A stretch of 64,000 bases of DNA from Salaquimonas pukyongi (GTDB taxonomy: Bacteria > Pseudomonadota > Alphaproteobacteria > Rhizobiales > Rhizobiaceae): NCBI RefSeq assembly GCF_001953055.1, contig NZ_CP019044.1:1240001-1304000 (forward strand), read 5' to 3'. A program made the position numbers and the translations under genes. The notes under the pieces were generated by a model that made no database searches, was not told the DNA's origin, and saw only the letters and a program-made list of their open reading frames with translations. Within the stretch, counting starts at the first letter, position 1. Each line of letters opens with the position of its first letter. Shown in pieces: positions 37,587-46,779 of this stretch.

Positions 37587-38549
37587 TCATTCGCCTGCCT
37601 CGAATTCCAAAACCGATGTGCGAATATGGTCTGGCAGTGACGCTAAGCCAGACAGATCAACATCGAAGCGGATGTTCTCAATTGGATCACATGAACGAAT
37701 ATGCGGCACCGGAATATCTTCGGCCCGAAAGATATCCAGTGAGGTATTATCCGGATAGGTCTGTAGGACCAGATCGCTATGGTAAAGGTCGCGGCCACCC
37801 TTGGCGAGGCACTGGATCAAAAAGGCGCTACGCAGTTCTTGATCTGAAATTCTGGCGGCAATGGTCTCCATGAGTTCGACAACGGTCTGACCACTTTGAA
37901 CCTCTATGACACAAAGCGAAGCGATATAGGCGTCAAATGCGCCTGACGGCCGGAGTTGATCGAGCGAAAAACGATGCTTGGGCGCAGGTTTTGTTGTCGT
38001 CTTCACATCCAGTACGAAGTGCTCGGCGATAAAGTCATACTTGGCGGTCTTTCGGGTACTCCAGCACCGCACGGCGGCATCTGTGTTCCGTGCATGTGCG
38101 ATAACAGCAAGTTCGCCCCAAAGGCCGACAAGATCGCGCGTATTGTCTTCGATGCGGCTAAAGAGTGCCGCGATTTGTTGAACACGTGCGGCTATATTGG
38201 CGTTGGAGATCGGCGGACTTGCCGTAGAGAAACTTTCCTCAAGTATTCTCAGAAACAGGCGCACAATGGCCGGATCGCTATCCTTCAGGCGGATAAGCGA
38301 GAAGTACCCCTCGTGCGGTAATGGCGTGTCCGTGGCGATGACACAGTTACGGGAGAACAAGGTATCGACCGCGCGCAACTTGATATCGGGCCGGAGGTCA
38401 TCCGCACGTGCGGGAAGCAATAGCGCGGGATAGGCTTGCGCATCAATGGCAAGCCAATACGGATAGTCGCCAACAACTGGCAGTCCGAACATGGCAGCGC
38501 CATCCTCGGGGATTGTTTGACAAAGCGTTTGGTACAGATCGGTCAGCAT
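37587..38549 (-). CDS. DUF4420 PD-(D/E)XK-motif protein
   Basis: About 320 residues. The nuclease-like core has Glu146 in GLWGELAV, Asp172 in AKYDFI, and Asp181-x-Lys183 in FVLDVKTTTK. Such proteins are found next to Z1 and MORC genes in predicted restriction systems, where they are thought to cut DNA. It is separated from the Z1 gene by 6 bases. The start could also be a GTG two codons earlier (38555). Confidence 0.85.
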   Translation of the reverse strand: MLTDLYQTLCQTIPEDGAAMFGLPVVGDYPYWLAIDAQAYPALLLPARADDLRPDIKLRAVDTLFSRNCVIATDTPLPHEGYFSLIRLKDSDPAIVRLFLRILEESFSTASPPISNANIAARVQQIAALFSRIEDNTRDLVGLWGELAVIAHARNTDAAVRCWSTRKTAKYDFIAEHFVLDVKTTTKPAPKHRFSLDQLRPSGAFDAYIASLCVIEVQSGQTVVELMETIAARISDQELRSAFLIQCLAKGGRDLYHSDLVLQTYPDNTSLDIFRAEDIPVPHIRSCDPIENIRFDVDLSGLASLPDHIRTSVLEFEAGE

Positions 38550-38555
38550 GTGCAC

Positions 38556-40757
38556 TCACCGCTCAACCCAAACACGCTCCATCAACGGATCAGGAATATG
38601 CACAGCGAGGATTGGAACGTCGCGCAGCGTACGCTTCTTGTCGGCAGTCTGGATATCGTAACGATGGAATTGGAAGGTCACCGTCTCGGAAGACACCAAT
38701 GCGCGCGCACCCGGATAATTGGTCGGCGCATTTGCACCTTGCCAGAGTTGCTTGACCTTTGGCGGTGATTTCTCTGACAGTGTGCGCCTGTAATCCACGC
38801 CCGACCACGGACCGGGAAGAGCATAGAAGCTGCATGTCATAGTCGGTTCTTCAGATATCATGCGTTCCAACCCCAGCAAAAGCGCGCTATGGCGAAGGTT
38901 GTCGTCAGGCCAGCGATAGCGGAATTGACTGATCATTGGCAGAATGTCGGCAAGGGAAAGCGTGTTGCTGAAAGCGGGTATGACCTGATTGTCGTTCCAA
39001 CCATCTTCGCCATAGGGCGCAAAAGCGAAAGACACGAGAATCCGTTCTACAAGCTCTCGATTTTCAGCAACTGTTTCGCTGTCGTCGAAGGGATGATCGG
39101 GGACGATCCAACCGCCTTGACCTTTAGACTGATACATCTCCAGCAAGATGACCGAGGAACGTGTGGGTTTAAGCCTCTGATCCAAGTAATATGTGCGACG
39201 CCAATCCTTCAGACTCCCGCCTTCTTCTAGATGTTTTCGGATAGAGTTGCGAACGGATTCCTCGTGCTTCACATAGTCAGTGAAGGCATCGGTATTCGCG
39301 CTGGTCAGATAGATGCGGCATAACCCGAGATAGCGCTTCTTGTAGCCGAAGAATCGAGCACGCTGCTGGATGTTGTCAGCATTTCCAACGCCAGTTGATC
39401 GAGGCATGTAACTGACTGTCAGGCCCTCGACTGTAAACCCACGATCAAGGCCAATGCCGCCGATCAGAATCCAGCTATATTCACCGGCCCAATCGACGGG
39501 GGCGATGCGGCTTTTCTCACGAGTATTGAGTTCGGCAACGGCGGTTTCTTCCATCGCTTCGAACAAGATAGGGGCGATATCCTCAAAGGTCAGTGACGTA
39601 CTGTAAGTCTTGAAGATACCTTCTGCGGACTTGCGAAACTCATCCAAAAGCCCTGTATGGTCAGGATGCGCGCTGTCCTGCAGGATCGCTGACCATTGAT
39701 CCTTGATCTGCTGCGTCCATCGCTTGAACATTAAGTGTTCATCTTTGGCTACGGCGGGATGGATCATCATTGAGCGATTTCGGCCCTTCTGAAATTCATC
39801 TTCAAGCAAGCCTATTGCGACACCAACAAAAAAGTCTTGAAGTGCTGCTCGCAGACTCTTCGGCGCTTCATGTGGCGGGTCGTTCTTATCGGGCACTTCA
39901 CTCAAGGGGATCAGTTTGACGTATTTGTCCGCTCCATCGACAAAGAATTCTTGCCCACCGACATAATGTGTGCCGGGAGTTAGGACGCGCCCAAAATCAG
40001 GCGAGAGCGCATCAATGCGGCTGATCAGGAGTGGTGCCTGGGGCGTTGCCGTATAGAGGATATAGCTGTGATGGGGGAACAAGGCGCGCAGGGCCTTGAT
40101 CCGTGCATAGGTCGTGCTCTCGTCATCTTGCTTGGCCTTCGTGTTCATGCCCGCCTGATCACCCTCATCGTCGATAATCAGGGTCGGCACATCGGAAAAT
40201 TCAGACTGACTTAGAAGTCTAGCGAGGTTGTCCAGGTGCTGATGCTGCTTCATCGAGACGATCATAATCGTCCGCGCTCGGCGACTTCCACGACGCCAGC
40301 GTGCGAGTTCGGTATTCACGCGCTCCACTTCACTCTGCTGGAAAGCCTTTTGCTGTGTCGTAAACAGGTTCCACTCGCGGGTCCCTGCGATATCCAGATC
40401 ACCCTTAAGGCGGTCAAAGCTCTGTTCGACAAGGTTGTTGGTCGTCCCTGCAAGCAAAATTACAAGCCGAAACTGATTGTCCCGCGCGAGCGCGGCAAGA
40501 CTCGTGAAAGACAACGTCTTGCCGCTCTGAACATAGCCGATCACGAGCCCGGTATTTACAGCGTCAGTTGCCTCCGGCGGGACGCAATCGCGCATAATCG
40601 AAACGGTTTCCTGAACAAGCCGCTCCTTCTCATCATCCGACAAGGCCGTGTTTGTATTCAGCAAATCGGTGAATGCGCTTCCTTGTATAGGCACCCAACT
40701 GCCATCTCGGTCAGCACGGCTAGGTGTGATTGTGATCGTTCGGTGATCATTCGCCAT
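38556..40757 (-). CDS. Z1-domain superfamily-II-like NTPase
   Basis: A 733-residue protein with Walker A GYVQSGKT (74-81), Walker B LIIDDEGDQ (193-201), and a Z1 domain in the second half with GGIGLDRGFTVEGLT and RARFFGYKKRY, which supplies the arginine-finger/motif VI region. It was first described in restriction operons with MORC ATPases; it is probably a DNA translocase or remodeller that powers the nucleases. It overlaps the MORC gene by 11 bases. Confidence 0.88.
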   Translation of the reverse strand: MANDHRTITITPSRADRDGSWVPIQGSAFTDLLNTNTALSDDEKERLVQETVSIMRDCVPPEATDAVNTGLVIGYVQSGKTLSFTSLAALARDNQFRLVILLAGTTNNLVEQSFDRLKGDLDIAGTREWNLFTTQQKAFQQSEVERVNTELARWRRGSRRARTIMIVSMKQHQHLDNLARLLSQSEFSDVPTLIIDDEGDQAGMNTKAKQDDESTTYARIKALRALFPHHSYILYTATPQAPLLISRIDALSPDFGRVLTPGTHYVGGQEFFVDGADKYVKLIPLSEVPDKNDPPHEAPKSLRAALQDFFVGVAIGLLEDEFQKGRNRSMMIHPAVAKDEHLMFKRWTQQIKDQWSAILQDSAHPDHTGLLDEFRKSAEGIFKTYSTSLTFEDIAPILFEAMEETAVAELNTREKSRIAPVDWAGEYSWILIGGIGLDRGFTVEGLTVSYMPRSTGVGNADNIQQRARFFGYKKRYLGLCRIYLTSANTDAFTDYVKHEESVRNSIRKHLEEGGSLKDWRRTYYLDQRLKPTRSSVILLEMYQSKGQGGWIVPDHPFDDSETVAENRELVERILVSFAFAPYGEDGWNDNQVIPAFSNTLSLADILPMISQFRYRWPDDNLRHSALLLGLERMISEEPTMTCSFYALPGPWSGVDYRRTLSEKSPPKVKQLWQGANAPTNYPGARALVSSETVTFQFHRYDIQTADKKRTLRDVPILAVHIPDPLMERVWVER

Positions 40758-42324
40758 CGAACAGCCTCTTGGACATTTGGTTTCTAAGAATCTCGTTGGT
40801 GAAGCGGCGGATGGCGGATGGGTTGCGATCAGCAAGCTCTACTGCCTCTATCTCGGCAAGGGCCATCGCAGCTGCGATATTCAAGACCGCAGTAAAGCTC
40901 TCGGAGTCCAGCGTTGGGAATTGAGCCATGAACGGATGAAGCATGGCTAGCCGTATTGTGATCTGGCGCGGTTCTGGGTCTGCGATTGATGGACGATTGC
41001 GGATATCCAGCCAGTCTGCGCCGTTATCGGCGTAGGATAACTGGACGGCGACGATCCAGTCATCGCTGCGAAAACGCATCCGAAAACGGACATGCTCGTT
41101 ATCGGCATCAGGTAGCTCGGGAAGCGGCAAGCTCTCATCAGGCTCCTGATCAGACTGCAGCGGATTAGTCCGATCTTGCGTATCTGCATTTGCATGCGTT
41201 GTGAGGCTTTGATTATTTAGCCGCTCAGCCATTGATTTGAGCGCGGCGGCGGCGTCATTTCGAGTGGTTCTTGCATCCTTCTTGCTTCTGTGCTCGCGGA
41301 CTTGCTGGAGAAGCGGAAATGCTTCACTAGAAAGTGCATCGCGGAGCTCTTTCAAGAAAGTCTCTTCGGCCTCCTCCCATTTGATCCCGTCTTTAGTATG
41401 ACTGACGTGAAAACCTTTGAGATGGATTTCTCCAAAGATGCGTTGATAGGCAAAGCTGTTGGATCGACCAAATATGTCTTCGGGGCGATAGGTCTCGTCA
41501 AAGCTGCCCATAATCAAGCGTTTGCGGCGAAAAAGCGCTAAGCCTGCAAGGCTGGTACTGGCGGGTTCGCGAATCGCCACAAAGCCCGTTGCGACACGAG
41601 AGTCGCCTAGGTCGATATCGATCTCTTTCTTCCAGGTGATGTCAGGCCCGTCGGGCTCCCGATAGCTTGGGGCAACCAATATGTTTGGATCTTTGTAGGT
41701 CAGCGGCTCACCATCAACGGTCAGAAGCATAGATCCGTCACGAATGAAGATCCGATAGATACTGGATAGATGGTCCCTAATTTTTTGAACCGTGCGACCG
41801 CGCGGAAAACGGCGGATATTGTCCAGGCGGATTTCCGTGTAGTGCTTCTCTGACGCCACTTGCGTCGAGATGATATGCAGTTCTTCGGTACTATCTTCAA
41901 CAATTTTGTCGATATCAAAGATAACAGTACGCTCGATGTTTTCCCCAAGCGCGGTTGTCCGGACGGTCCAGTTTGGAGCGAACCAGCACGCAGCGCTCTT
42001 CATCCCCATGCCGAATTCGGACAAACCCGATGCATCAGGCGGAATTTCAGCAGGACGAAAGGCTCGCTGATAATCGGAAGCGGCGATGCCGGCTGCATTG
42101 TCGCGGATCGTGATGCAGTTTTCCTGTGACATGAAGCGAATATCGACTTGAAGGCGATAATCATCACCGTCAATAGCTTTCAGTTCTCTTATCCTATCCA
42201 GACTGCTCTGGATCGCGTTGTCTACAAACTCGGCCAAGGCAAACCATGCCTTGTAGTTAAGGTGTGGGAGAACGGAAAGTACGTTGACGCCGGGACGGAT
42301 ATTTACGGAATTTAATTGAGCCAT
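40747..42324 (-). CDS. MORC-type GHKL ATPase
   Basis: A 525-residue protein with an N-terminal HSP90/MutL-like ATPase domain: motif I Glu32 and Asn36 in LAEFVDNAIQSS, motif II Asp75 to Gly79 in IRDNAAGI, and motif III FGMGMKSA (about 104-111). An S5-like domain follows and then an acidic, Asp/Glu-rich stretch and a C-terminal module. Bacterial MORC homologues occur in operons with DNA methylases and Z1 proteins and are thought to load or clamp on DNA. Its start overlaps the methylase stop (TGATG). Confidence 0.87.
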   Translation of the reverse strand: MAQLNSVNIRPGVNVLSVLPHLNYKAWFALAEFVDNAIQSSLDRIRELKAIDGDDYRLQVDIRFMSQENCITIRDNAAGIAASDYQRAFRPAEIPPDASGLSEFGMGMKSAACWFAPNWTVRTTALGENIERTVIFDIDKIVEDSTEELHIISTQVASEKHYTEIRLDNIRRFPRGRTVQKIRDHLSSIYRIFIRDGSMLLTVDGEPLTYKDPNILVAPSYREPDGPDITWKKEIDIDLGDSRVATGFVAIREPASTSLAGLALFRRKRLIMGSFDETYRPEDIFGRSNSFAYQRIFGEIHLKGFHVSHTKDGIKWEEAEETFLKELRDALSSEAFPLLQQVREHRSKKDARTTRNDAAAALKSMAERLNNQSLTTHANADTQDRTNPLQSDQEPDESLPLPELPDADNEHVRFRMRFRSDDWIVAVQLSYADNGADWLDIRNRPSIADPEPRQITIRLAMLHPFMAQFPTLDSESFTAVLNIAAAMALAEIEAVELADRNPSAIRRFTNEILRNQMSKRLFDGE

Positions 42325-43628
42325 CACTCGGCTGCCACGGCGGGATATTTGCAATTTGCCGCTTCGGAGTCGGCCACTAGGGCATCGTAAATGTTTCCTA
42401 CAACATCCACATTTACTGCATTACCGAATGCTTTGTAGGCTCCATTTTTAGTATCCGGCAAATGAGCTAGCCCGCCCATACTTTGCAATCTGCTACACTC
42501 ACGCGGAGTCATATAGCGTTTTTTCCATGCAATGATTGGGACTTGGCTCGTCGTCATGGCTATGAGCGACGGAGCAGTGTCTTCCTTTTTTACTCTTATG
42601 CCGCTCGCCCGAAATTGAATAATGTGCTCCCAAATACTCCGCTTGCCTCCTTTGCAGTTCCATTCCAGTTTTTGAAAGCTTGGCGGGAAGTGTTTGATCT
42701 TATCGATCCACGGGTCAATGATATTTTTGTGCTCTTTGTAGAAGGCGCGATTCTTCTGGATGAAATCGATCTTCCAGGCGGGAAAACGATCAAGTGAAGT
42801 ACAGGCATAGGAAGGCAAAGCCGCTTTGACTTCTTCCGGCGTCATTCCTGACAGTGATATGCCGAATGCGCCCTTTGATTTACCGTATCCCTCATACCCG
42901 CGCGCGTCAGGTGTAGGGCCATTGAGTTCATAATTGGCACCAAACTCCATTGCCCAAATAGGGAAAGACGGCAGATGTTTATTGGTCGGAAATGTCGCAA
43001 TAAACTCCTGCCAAATCTCCAAGTAGTGAAGATGGTCGGGGTTTAGGCAGTGCGCCCCGTCCGGATTTTCATCGAGGACTGATCTAACCGTTGTTTGCGG
43101 CACAACATCTGGGACGGGCCATAAAAAACTCTCAAGACCTCGACGGTCGCCGACAATAAATGCTCGTTCGCGCTTTTGCGGAACACCAAAAAAGTGCGGT
43201 GAGAGCCGCTCAAAACTGATCGCATAACCGGCATCTGTAAGTTGATCGCAGATGATAGACCAAGTCTCTCCGCCTTTATGCCGGATCAGATTTGGCACAT
43301 TTTCGATTATGAAATAACGAGGCTGTTTAAGCTTTAAGATCGCAACAACATAGTCAAACAAGTTGCCCCATTGCGGGCACTCGAGACCCTTCTGGTCGCC
43401 TGCCTTCGAAAAGGGTTGGCAAGGGAATCCAGCACATAAGATGTCATGGTTAGGAATAGTTGAGAGGTCAACTTTCCGGATGTCGCCAGCAGGCTCGATT
43501 CCGAAATTCTTCGCATAAAGCGAAGCAAGCTCCCTGTTAAGCTCAGATGCAAATACGCACACAGCCCCTCTACTTGCTAGCGCTTGATGAAAGCCCCCCA
43601 GACCAGCAAAGAGATCAATGAACTTCAT
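42324..43628 (-). CDS. C5-cytosine DNA methyltransferase
   Basis: A 434-residue Dcm-type enzyme: motif I DLFAGLGGFHQAL (5-17), motif IV with the catalytic Cys70 in GFPCQPFS, motif VI IENV (about 108-111), motif VIII QKRERAFIVG (151-160), and motif X AFGNAVNVDVVG near the C-terminus. The target-recognition region (about 165-375) is long and unfamiliar, so the sequence methylated is not predictable. It is the first gene of the defence operon and should mark self DNA. Confidence 0.95.
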   Translation of the reverse strand: MKFIDLFAGLGGFHQALASRGAVCVFASELNRELASLYAKNFGIEPAGDIRKVDLSTIPNHDILCAGFPCQPFSKAGDQKGLECPQWGNLFDYVVAILKLKQPRYFIIENVPNLIRHKGGETWSIICDQLTDAGYAISFERLSPHFFGVPQKRERAFIVGDRRGLESFLWPVPDVVPQTTVRSVLDENPDGAHCLNPDHLHYLEIWQEFIATFPTNKHLPSFPIWAMEFGANYELNGPTPDARGYEGYGKSKGAFGISLSGMTPEEVKAALPSYACTSLDRFPAWKIDFIQKNRAFYKEHKNIIDPWIDKIKHFPPSFQKLEWNCKGGKRSIWEHIIQFRASGIRVKKEDTAPSLIAMTTSQVPIIAWKKRYMTPRECSRLQSMGGLAHLPDTKNGAYKAFGNAVNVDVVGNIYDALVADSEAANCKYPAVAAE

Positions 43629-43931
43629 ATGTATATTCTTTTCCAGCCTAGAACAGCTTAACTTCAGTTTCGCAAATGAAGCTATATCCCCTTCGAACTC
43701 AATTTACATCTATACGTTGAGCAGTCAACGAAGCGCGCTCGAAAAATCCATGAGCGTCGCGAATTTTTTGTAGGTCGAGTCGCTTCTACAGCCTCGTTTG
43801 TGTGGACGAGTCGCATGTAAGTTTCCACAACTTTTCCCTCGATTTGCTATCCAGTTGCTATCCAGCGCGACCCGTGCGCGTAGAACGCGACACCAACGAA
43901 GTCATAAATTATTGAATTAATGAAGGAATTT
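43629..43931. other. Right-end island control region
   Basis: About 300 AT-rich bases between the methylase start and attR. It should contain the promoter of the five-gene operon. It also holds the paired TTTGCTATCCAG words. No gene is seen. Confidence 0.5.
43843..43865 (+). promoter_or_regulatory. Right pair of candidate integrase arm sites
   Basis: TTTGCTATCCAG at 43843-43854 directly followed by TTGCTATCCAG at 43855-43865, matching the pair at 35108-35128. Confidence 0.5.
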
Positions 43932-44005
43932 TGGAGCGGGTAGCGGGAATCGAACCCGCATATTCAGCTTGGAAGGCTGCTGCTCTACCATTGAGCTATA
44001 CCCGC
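43932..44005 (-). tRNA. tRNA-Gly (UCC), attR of the island
   Basis: Complete minus-strand cloverleaf: acceptor GCGGGTA, D-arm GCTC..GAGC, anticodon loop CTTCCAA (anticodon TCC), T-loop GTTCGATTC, discriminator T, encoded CCA (43932-43934). Its 3' 44 bases are the right-hand copy of the attachment repeat, so the tRNA was left intact by integration. Confidence 0.95.
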
Positions 44006-44160
44006 CCATTTTGCCCCGGTTCCGCTTTCCGTTGCTGGCAGCAGCACATGCATCCGGTTTGGAAATACCGGGCAGCGCTGCTGTCCGTCATCTTCCCGCT
44101 TGCGCCTTTCGGCAAGCTGCGGACTTCGGAAAGGAACGGGCCGTATGACGGTAGCCGGAA

Positions 44161-44245
44161 TGGTGGGGGAAGTAGGACTCGAACCTACGAAGCATTACGC
44201 AGCGGATTTACAGTCCGCCCCCTTTGCCGCTCGGGACATTCCCCC
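44161..44245 (-). tRNA. tRNA-Tyr (GTA)
   Basis: Minus-strand class II tRNA with acceptor GGGGGAA, long variable arm, anticodon loop CTGTAAA (anticodon GTA), T-loop GTTCGAGTC, discriminator A and encoded CCA (44161-44163). It reads toward tRNA-Gly(UCC), as in the classic Tyr-Gly pair. Confidence 0.95.
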
Positions 44246-44412
44246 GTTTCGGCTTCCGTCGGGCCGCGTGGGTTATGCCGCCATGGCCTTGCCCTGTCAA
44301 CAAGGGGAAGGGACTTGCGGCATGTTTTTGTTTGCGCGCTGCGGCGGCCGTCAACCGGCCGGTTTCCGCTTTGTCCTTGACCGTCCCGTGCGACGCCGAT
44401 AGGCGGGAGTTC

Positions 44413-45336
44413 ATGAGCGATACTTCACCTCCCGGCGGTCAGGGACAAAGCGGCAAAAAGGGCAAGCAGATGAGCGAGGCCCATGACCGCCATCATGCCG
44501 AACAGCGGCGCAAACGCCGCGAAGCGTCGCGCCAGCAGCGCACGGGTGGAAAGAAATCACAGTGGGGGGAAGATCAACGCCACACCGGGGGCAGGGGCCG
44601 GCCGCACATCGAAGCTGACGATCCGTCCGCCTATCATGTCTATGGCCTGCATCCGGTGCGCCATGCGCTGCTCAATCCGGCACGCAGAAAATCCGTGCTG
44701 CATGTTACCGCCAATGCCCTGCAGCGCCTCGACCTTGAAGGCAGGATACCGCGCGAGGTGGAAATCCGCGAAGCACAGCCCAAAGCGCTCGACCGGCTGG
44801 TGGGTTCCGATGCCGTCCATCAGGGCTGTGTGCTGGCCGTCGAACCGCTTCAGCCGCGCACCCTTCAGGAACTGGCCGACAGCGATCTGCTGCTGGTGCT
44901 CGACCAGGTGACCGATCCGCACAATGTGGGCGCGATCATGCGTTCGGCGGTGGCCATGGGCGCCGGCGCGCTGATCACCACGTCCCGCCACTCGCCGGCC
45001 GAAACCGGCGTACTGGCAAAATCGGCCTCCGGCGCGCTGGATCTCATCGACCATATCGAGGTGCGCAACCTTGCCGAAACGCTGGAAAGCCTGCACGGCC
45101 TCGGCTTTGCCACCATCGGCCTCGACAGCGAGGGGCCGCAGGGCCTTGAGGAAACGGTCGCAGGCCATCACCGCATGGCGCTGGTGCTCGGTTCGGAGGG
45201 CAAGGGGCTGCGCCGCAAGACCAGGGATACCTGCACGGCGCTGGCGCGCATCGACATGCCGGGAGCCATCCGCTCGCTGAACGTTTCAAACGCGGCCATT
45301 CTGGCGCTTTACATTGCAAGGCGGCAGCTCGGCTGA
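44413..45336 (+). CDS. rlmB: 23S rRNA 2'-O-ribose methyltransferase RlmB (SpoU/TrmH family)
   Basis: A 307-residue protein. A Lys/Arg/Gln-rich leader (residues about 1-70) is followed by the RNA-binding substrate domain (VYGLHPVRHALLNPARR) and the SPOUT methylase domain: LVLDQVTDPHNVGAIMRSAVAMGAGALI, VLGSEGKGLR, and IDMPGAIRSLNVSNAAILALY (the knot that binds AdoMet). It modifies a 23S rRNA guanosine of the peptidyl transferase region. It diverges from tRNA-Tyr. GGGAG precedes the chosen ATG. Confidence 0.92.
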   Translation: MSDTSPPGGQGQSGKKGKQMSEAHDRHHAEQRRKRREASRQQRTGGKKSQWGEDQRHTGGRGRPHIEADDPSAYHVYGLHPVRHALLNPARRKSVLHVTANALQRLDLEGRIPREVEIREAQPKALDRLVGSDAVHQGCVLAVEPLQPRTLQELADSDLLLVLDQVTDPHNVGAIMRSAVAMGAGALITTSRHSPAETGVLAKSASGALDLIDHIEVRNLAETLESLHGLGFATIGLDSEGPQGLEETVAGHHRMALVLGSEGKGLRRKTRDTCTALARIDMPGAIRSLNVSNAAILALYIARRQLG

Positions 45337-45415
45337 CAATCAAGACGAACAAGGTGAACAAGACGGCAAGACACGCTCTGCCGGCAGCCAGCCGCCGCCC
45401 GCCGGCAGACGGTGA

Positions 45416-46417
45416 CTACTTGGTATGGCGCAGGTAATCCTCGGGAAGGTCGTCTTCCAGCGCGGGATAGCCGTCATCGGATTGCTGCGAAAATTCCCCG
45501 TCCTGAATGTCGGCGACATCGTTGAAGGTGATGATCTTCGGCCCGCCCAGATCGATGGTGCAATAGGTGCCATAGGCGCAATCGGCGACGCCGGTTTGTG
45601 CAACGCTGCCGCTGCCGGCAACTTCCTGCAGGCCGTTATTGTTGGAATTGTTGTTGATCGACACGATGATCATGCCGCTGTTGTTGAAGCCGCTGCCGCC
45701 CCGCCGGCCATGCATGACCGTGCTGCCGCCAAGCCTGTAGCGGCCGACCTTGGAGCGGGTCATGCGGCGCTTGGAAACGGTGTGCGTGCTGCTGGAACGG
45801 TACTGCCCGCCTGCATAACGCACCGAACGGTGTTTTCCACCGGTCACATAGCGCACGCCGCTGCGGCGCTGGCCGAGCAGAATGTTGTTTTCAATGTTGA
45901 TGTTGTTGCGGTTGACCGCGGTATTGACATTGCGATTGGTGTTGACGTTGCGGTTCGTATTGGTGTTGCGGTTGACGTTCCGGTTGGCATTCACATTGGC
46001 ATTGTTGTTGCGGTTGATGTTGCGCAGCCCGTCACGCCGGTTTTTGCCATCGCGTTTGTCTTTGCGGTAATGGCCGCCACCGTCATATCCGCTGCCGCCA
46101 TATCCCCCCTCATGACGGGCGGTCCTCATATTGCCGCGGTTTTTGTCCTGGCGGTTTGCCCGCCGGTTTGCCTTGCTGTCCTGGCCGTCGCCCCGCTTGT
46201 TGGGGCGCAACTCCCGCATGCCGCTCCGCTTGCCTGATTTCCTGCTGCCTTTCACGTCACCGGCGACGTGCTGCATCAGCAGGCTGTTGCCGGCCCGGGC
46301 GGGCCTTTCCTGAAGGGTCAGCGCAGCAGCGATGAGACAGGCAAAAGCGAAAAGGCCGGCAAACCTTGCTGAAAATCCGTGAACAAAAACAAATGGCGGA
46401 AACGGGGTGCGGGGCAT
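45416..46417 (-). CDS. Secreted Asn/Arg-rich protein with NVNRN-type repeats
   Basis: A 333-residue protein with a hydrophobic N-terminal export segment (FARLFAF-type, ending about ARAG, residue 43). It has a basic middle region and a block (about 130-180) where Asn alternates with Arg, Thr, Val or Ala (NANRNVNRNTNTNRNVNT), and later NNNSNNNG. The C-terminal part is less repetitive and has two Cys (DCAYGTYC). Alternating Asn residues suggest a beta-stacked or amyloid-like fold. No family recognised. It converges with rlmB. Confidence 0.7.
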   Translation of the reverse strand: MPRTPFPPFVFVHGFSARFAGLFAFACLIAAALTLQERPARAGNSLLMQHVAGDVKGSRKSGKRSGMRELRPNKRGDGQDSKANRRANRQDKNRGNMRTARHEGGYGGSGYDGGGHYRKDKRDGKNRRDGLRNINRNNNANVNANRNVNRNTNTNRNVNTNRNVNTAVNRNNINIENNILLGQRRSGVRYVTGGKHRSVRYAGGQYRSSSTHTVSKRRMTRSKVGRYRLGGSTVMHGRRGGSGFNNSGMIIVSINNNSNNNGLQEVAGSGSVAQTGVADCAYGTYCTIDLGGPKIITFNDVADIQDGEFSQQSDDGYPALEDDLPEDYLRHTK

Positions 46418-46779
46418 CGCTTAACCTTTCAGGCCGCAGGCCGGCATTTTTGCGCCGCCTGGTTTCGATGGATCCGCATCCACCCCCAACCTAGGATGCC
46501 CCGGCAGGGCAGGGCAAGACCGGGAGGGGGCAAAGTGGGTGTGGTTAACCCTGTTTCAACAAACATGGTTAACGGCGGGGGAGGCCGCAAAAGCGCCCAT
46601 GCCCCGCGGCGGCGCTGAATGTGGATAATTCCCTGCCTGCCGGCGCAGCGTCCCGCCATGGTTCATCTGCCGGGAGAATGGAAAAGGTTTAATCAACTTT
46701 GAAACAAACGCCAGGGCGCTGCTTGCCGCTGCGTTAATTCGAAACGGATATGGTTTGATGACAACAACACGGGGGCATC

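Larger units (their letters stand above)
34932..43975. mobile_element. Integrated genomic island in tRNA-Gly(UCC) carrying a MORC/Z1 restriction system
   Basis: Bounded by 44-base direct repeats of the tRNA 3' end, with an inward-reading tyrosine integrase just inside the left end and five same-strand defence genes. The base composition of the cargo is visibly more AT-rich than that of the flanking genes. There are no replication, conjugation or phage structural genes, so this is a small island rather than a prophage or ICE. Confidence 0.9.

Noticed and set aside
42324-43628. Orphan Dcm with Vsr repair partner
   Set aside because: No Vsr-like gene is near; the methylase is coupled to the MORC gene instead.
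34932-43975. Prophage or ICE
   Set aside because: No phage structural, replication, relaxase or type IV secretion genes; only integrase and five defence genes.
45425-46237. 270-codon open frame, Val/Ala-rich, opposite the Asn-rich protein
   Set aside because: Its Val/Ile/Ala repeats are simply the complement of the Asn-rich repeat codons; the minus frame has the signal peptide.
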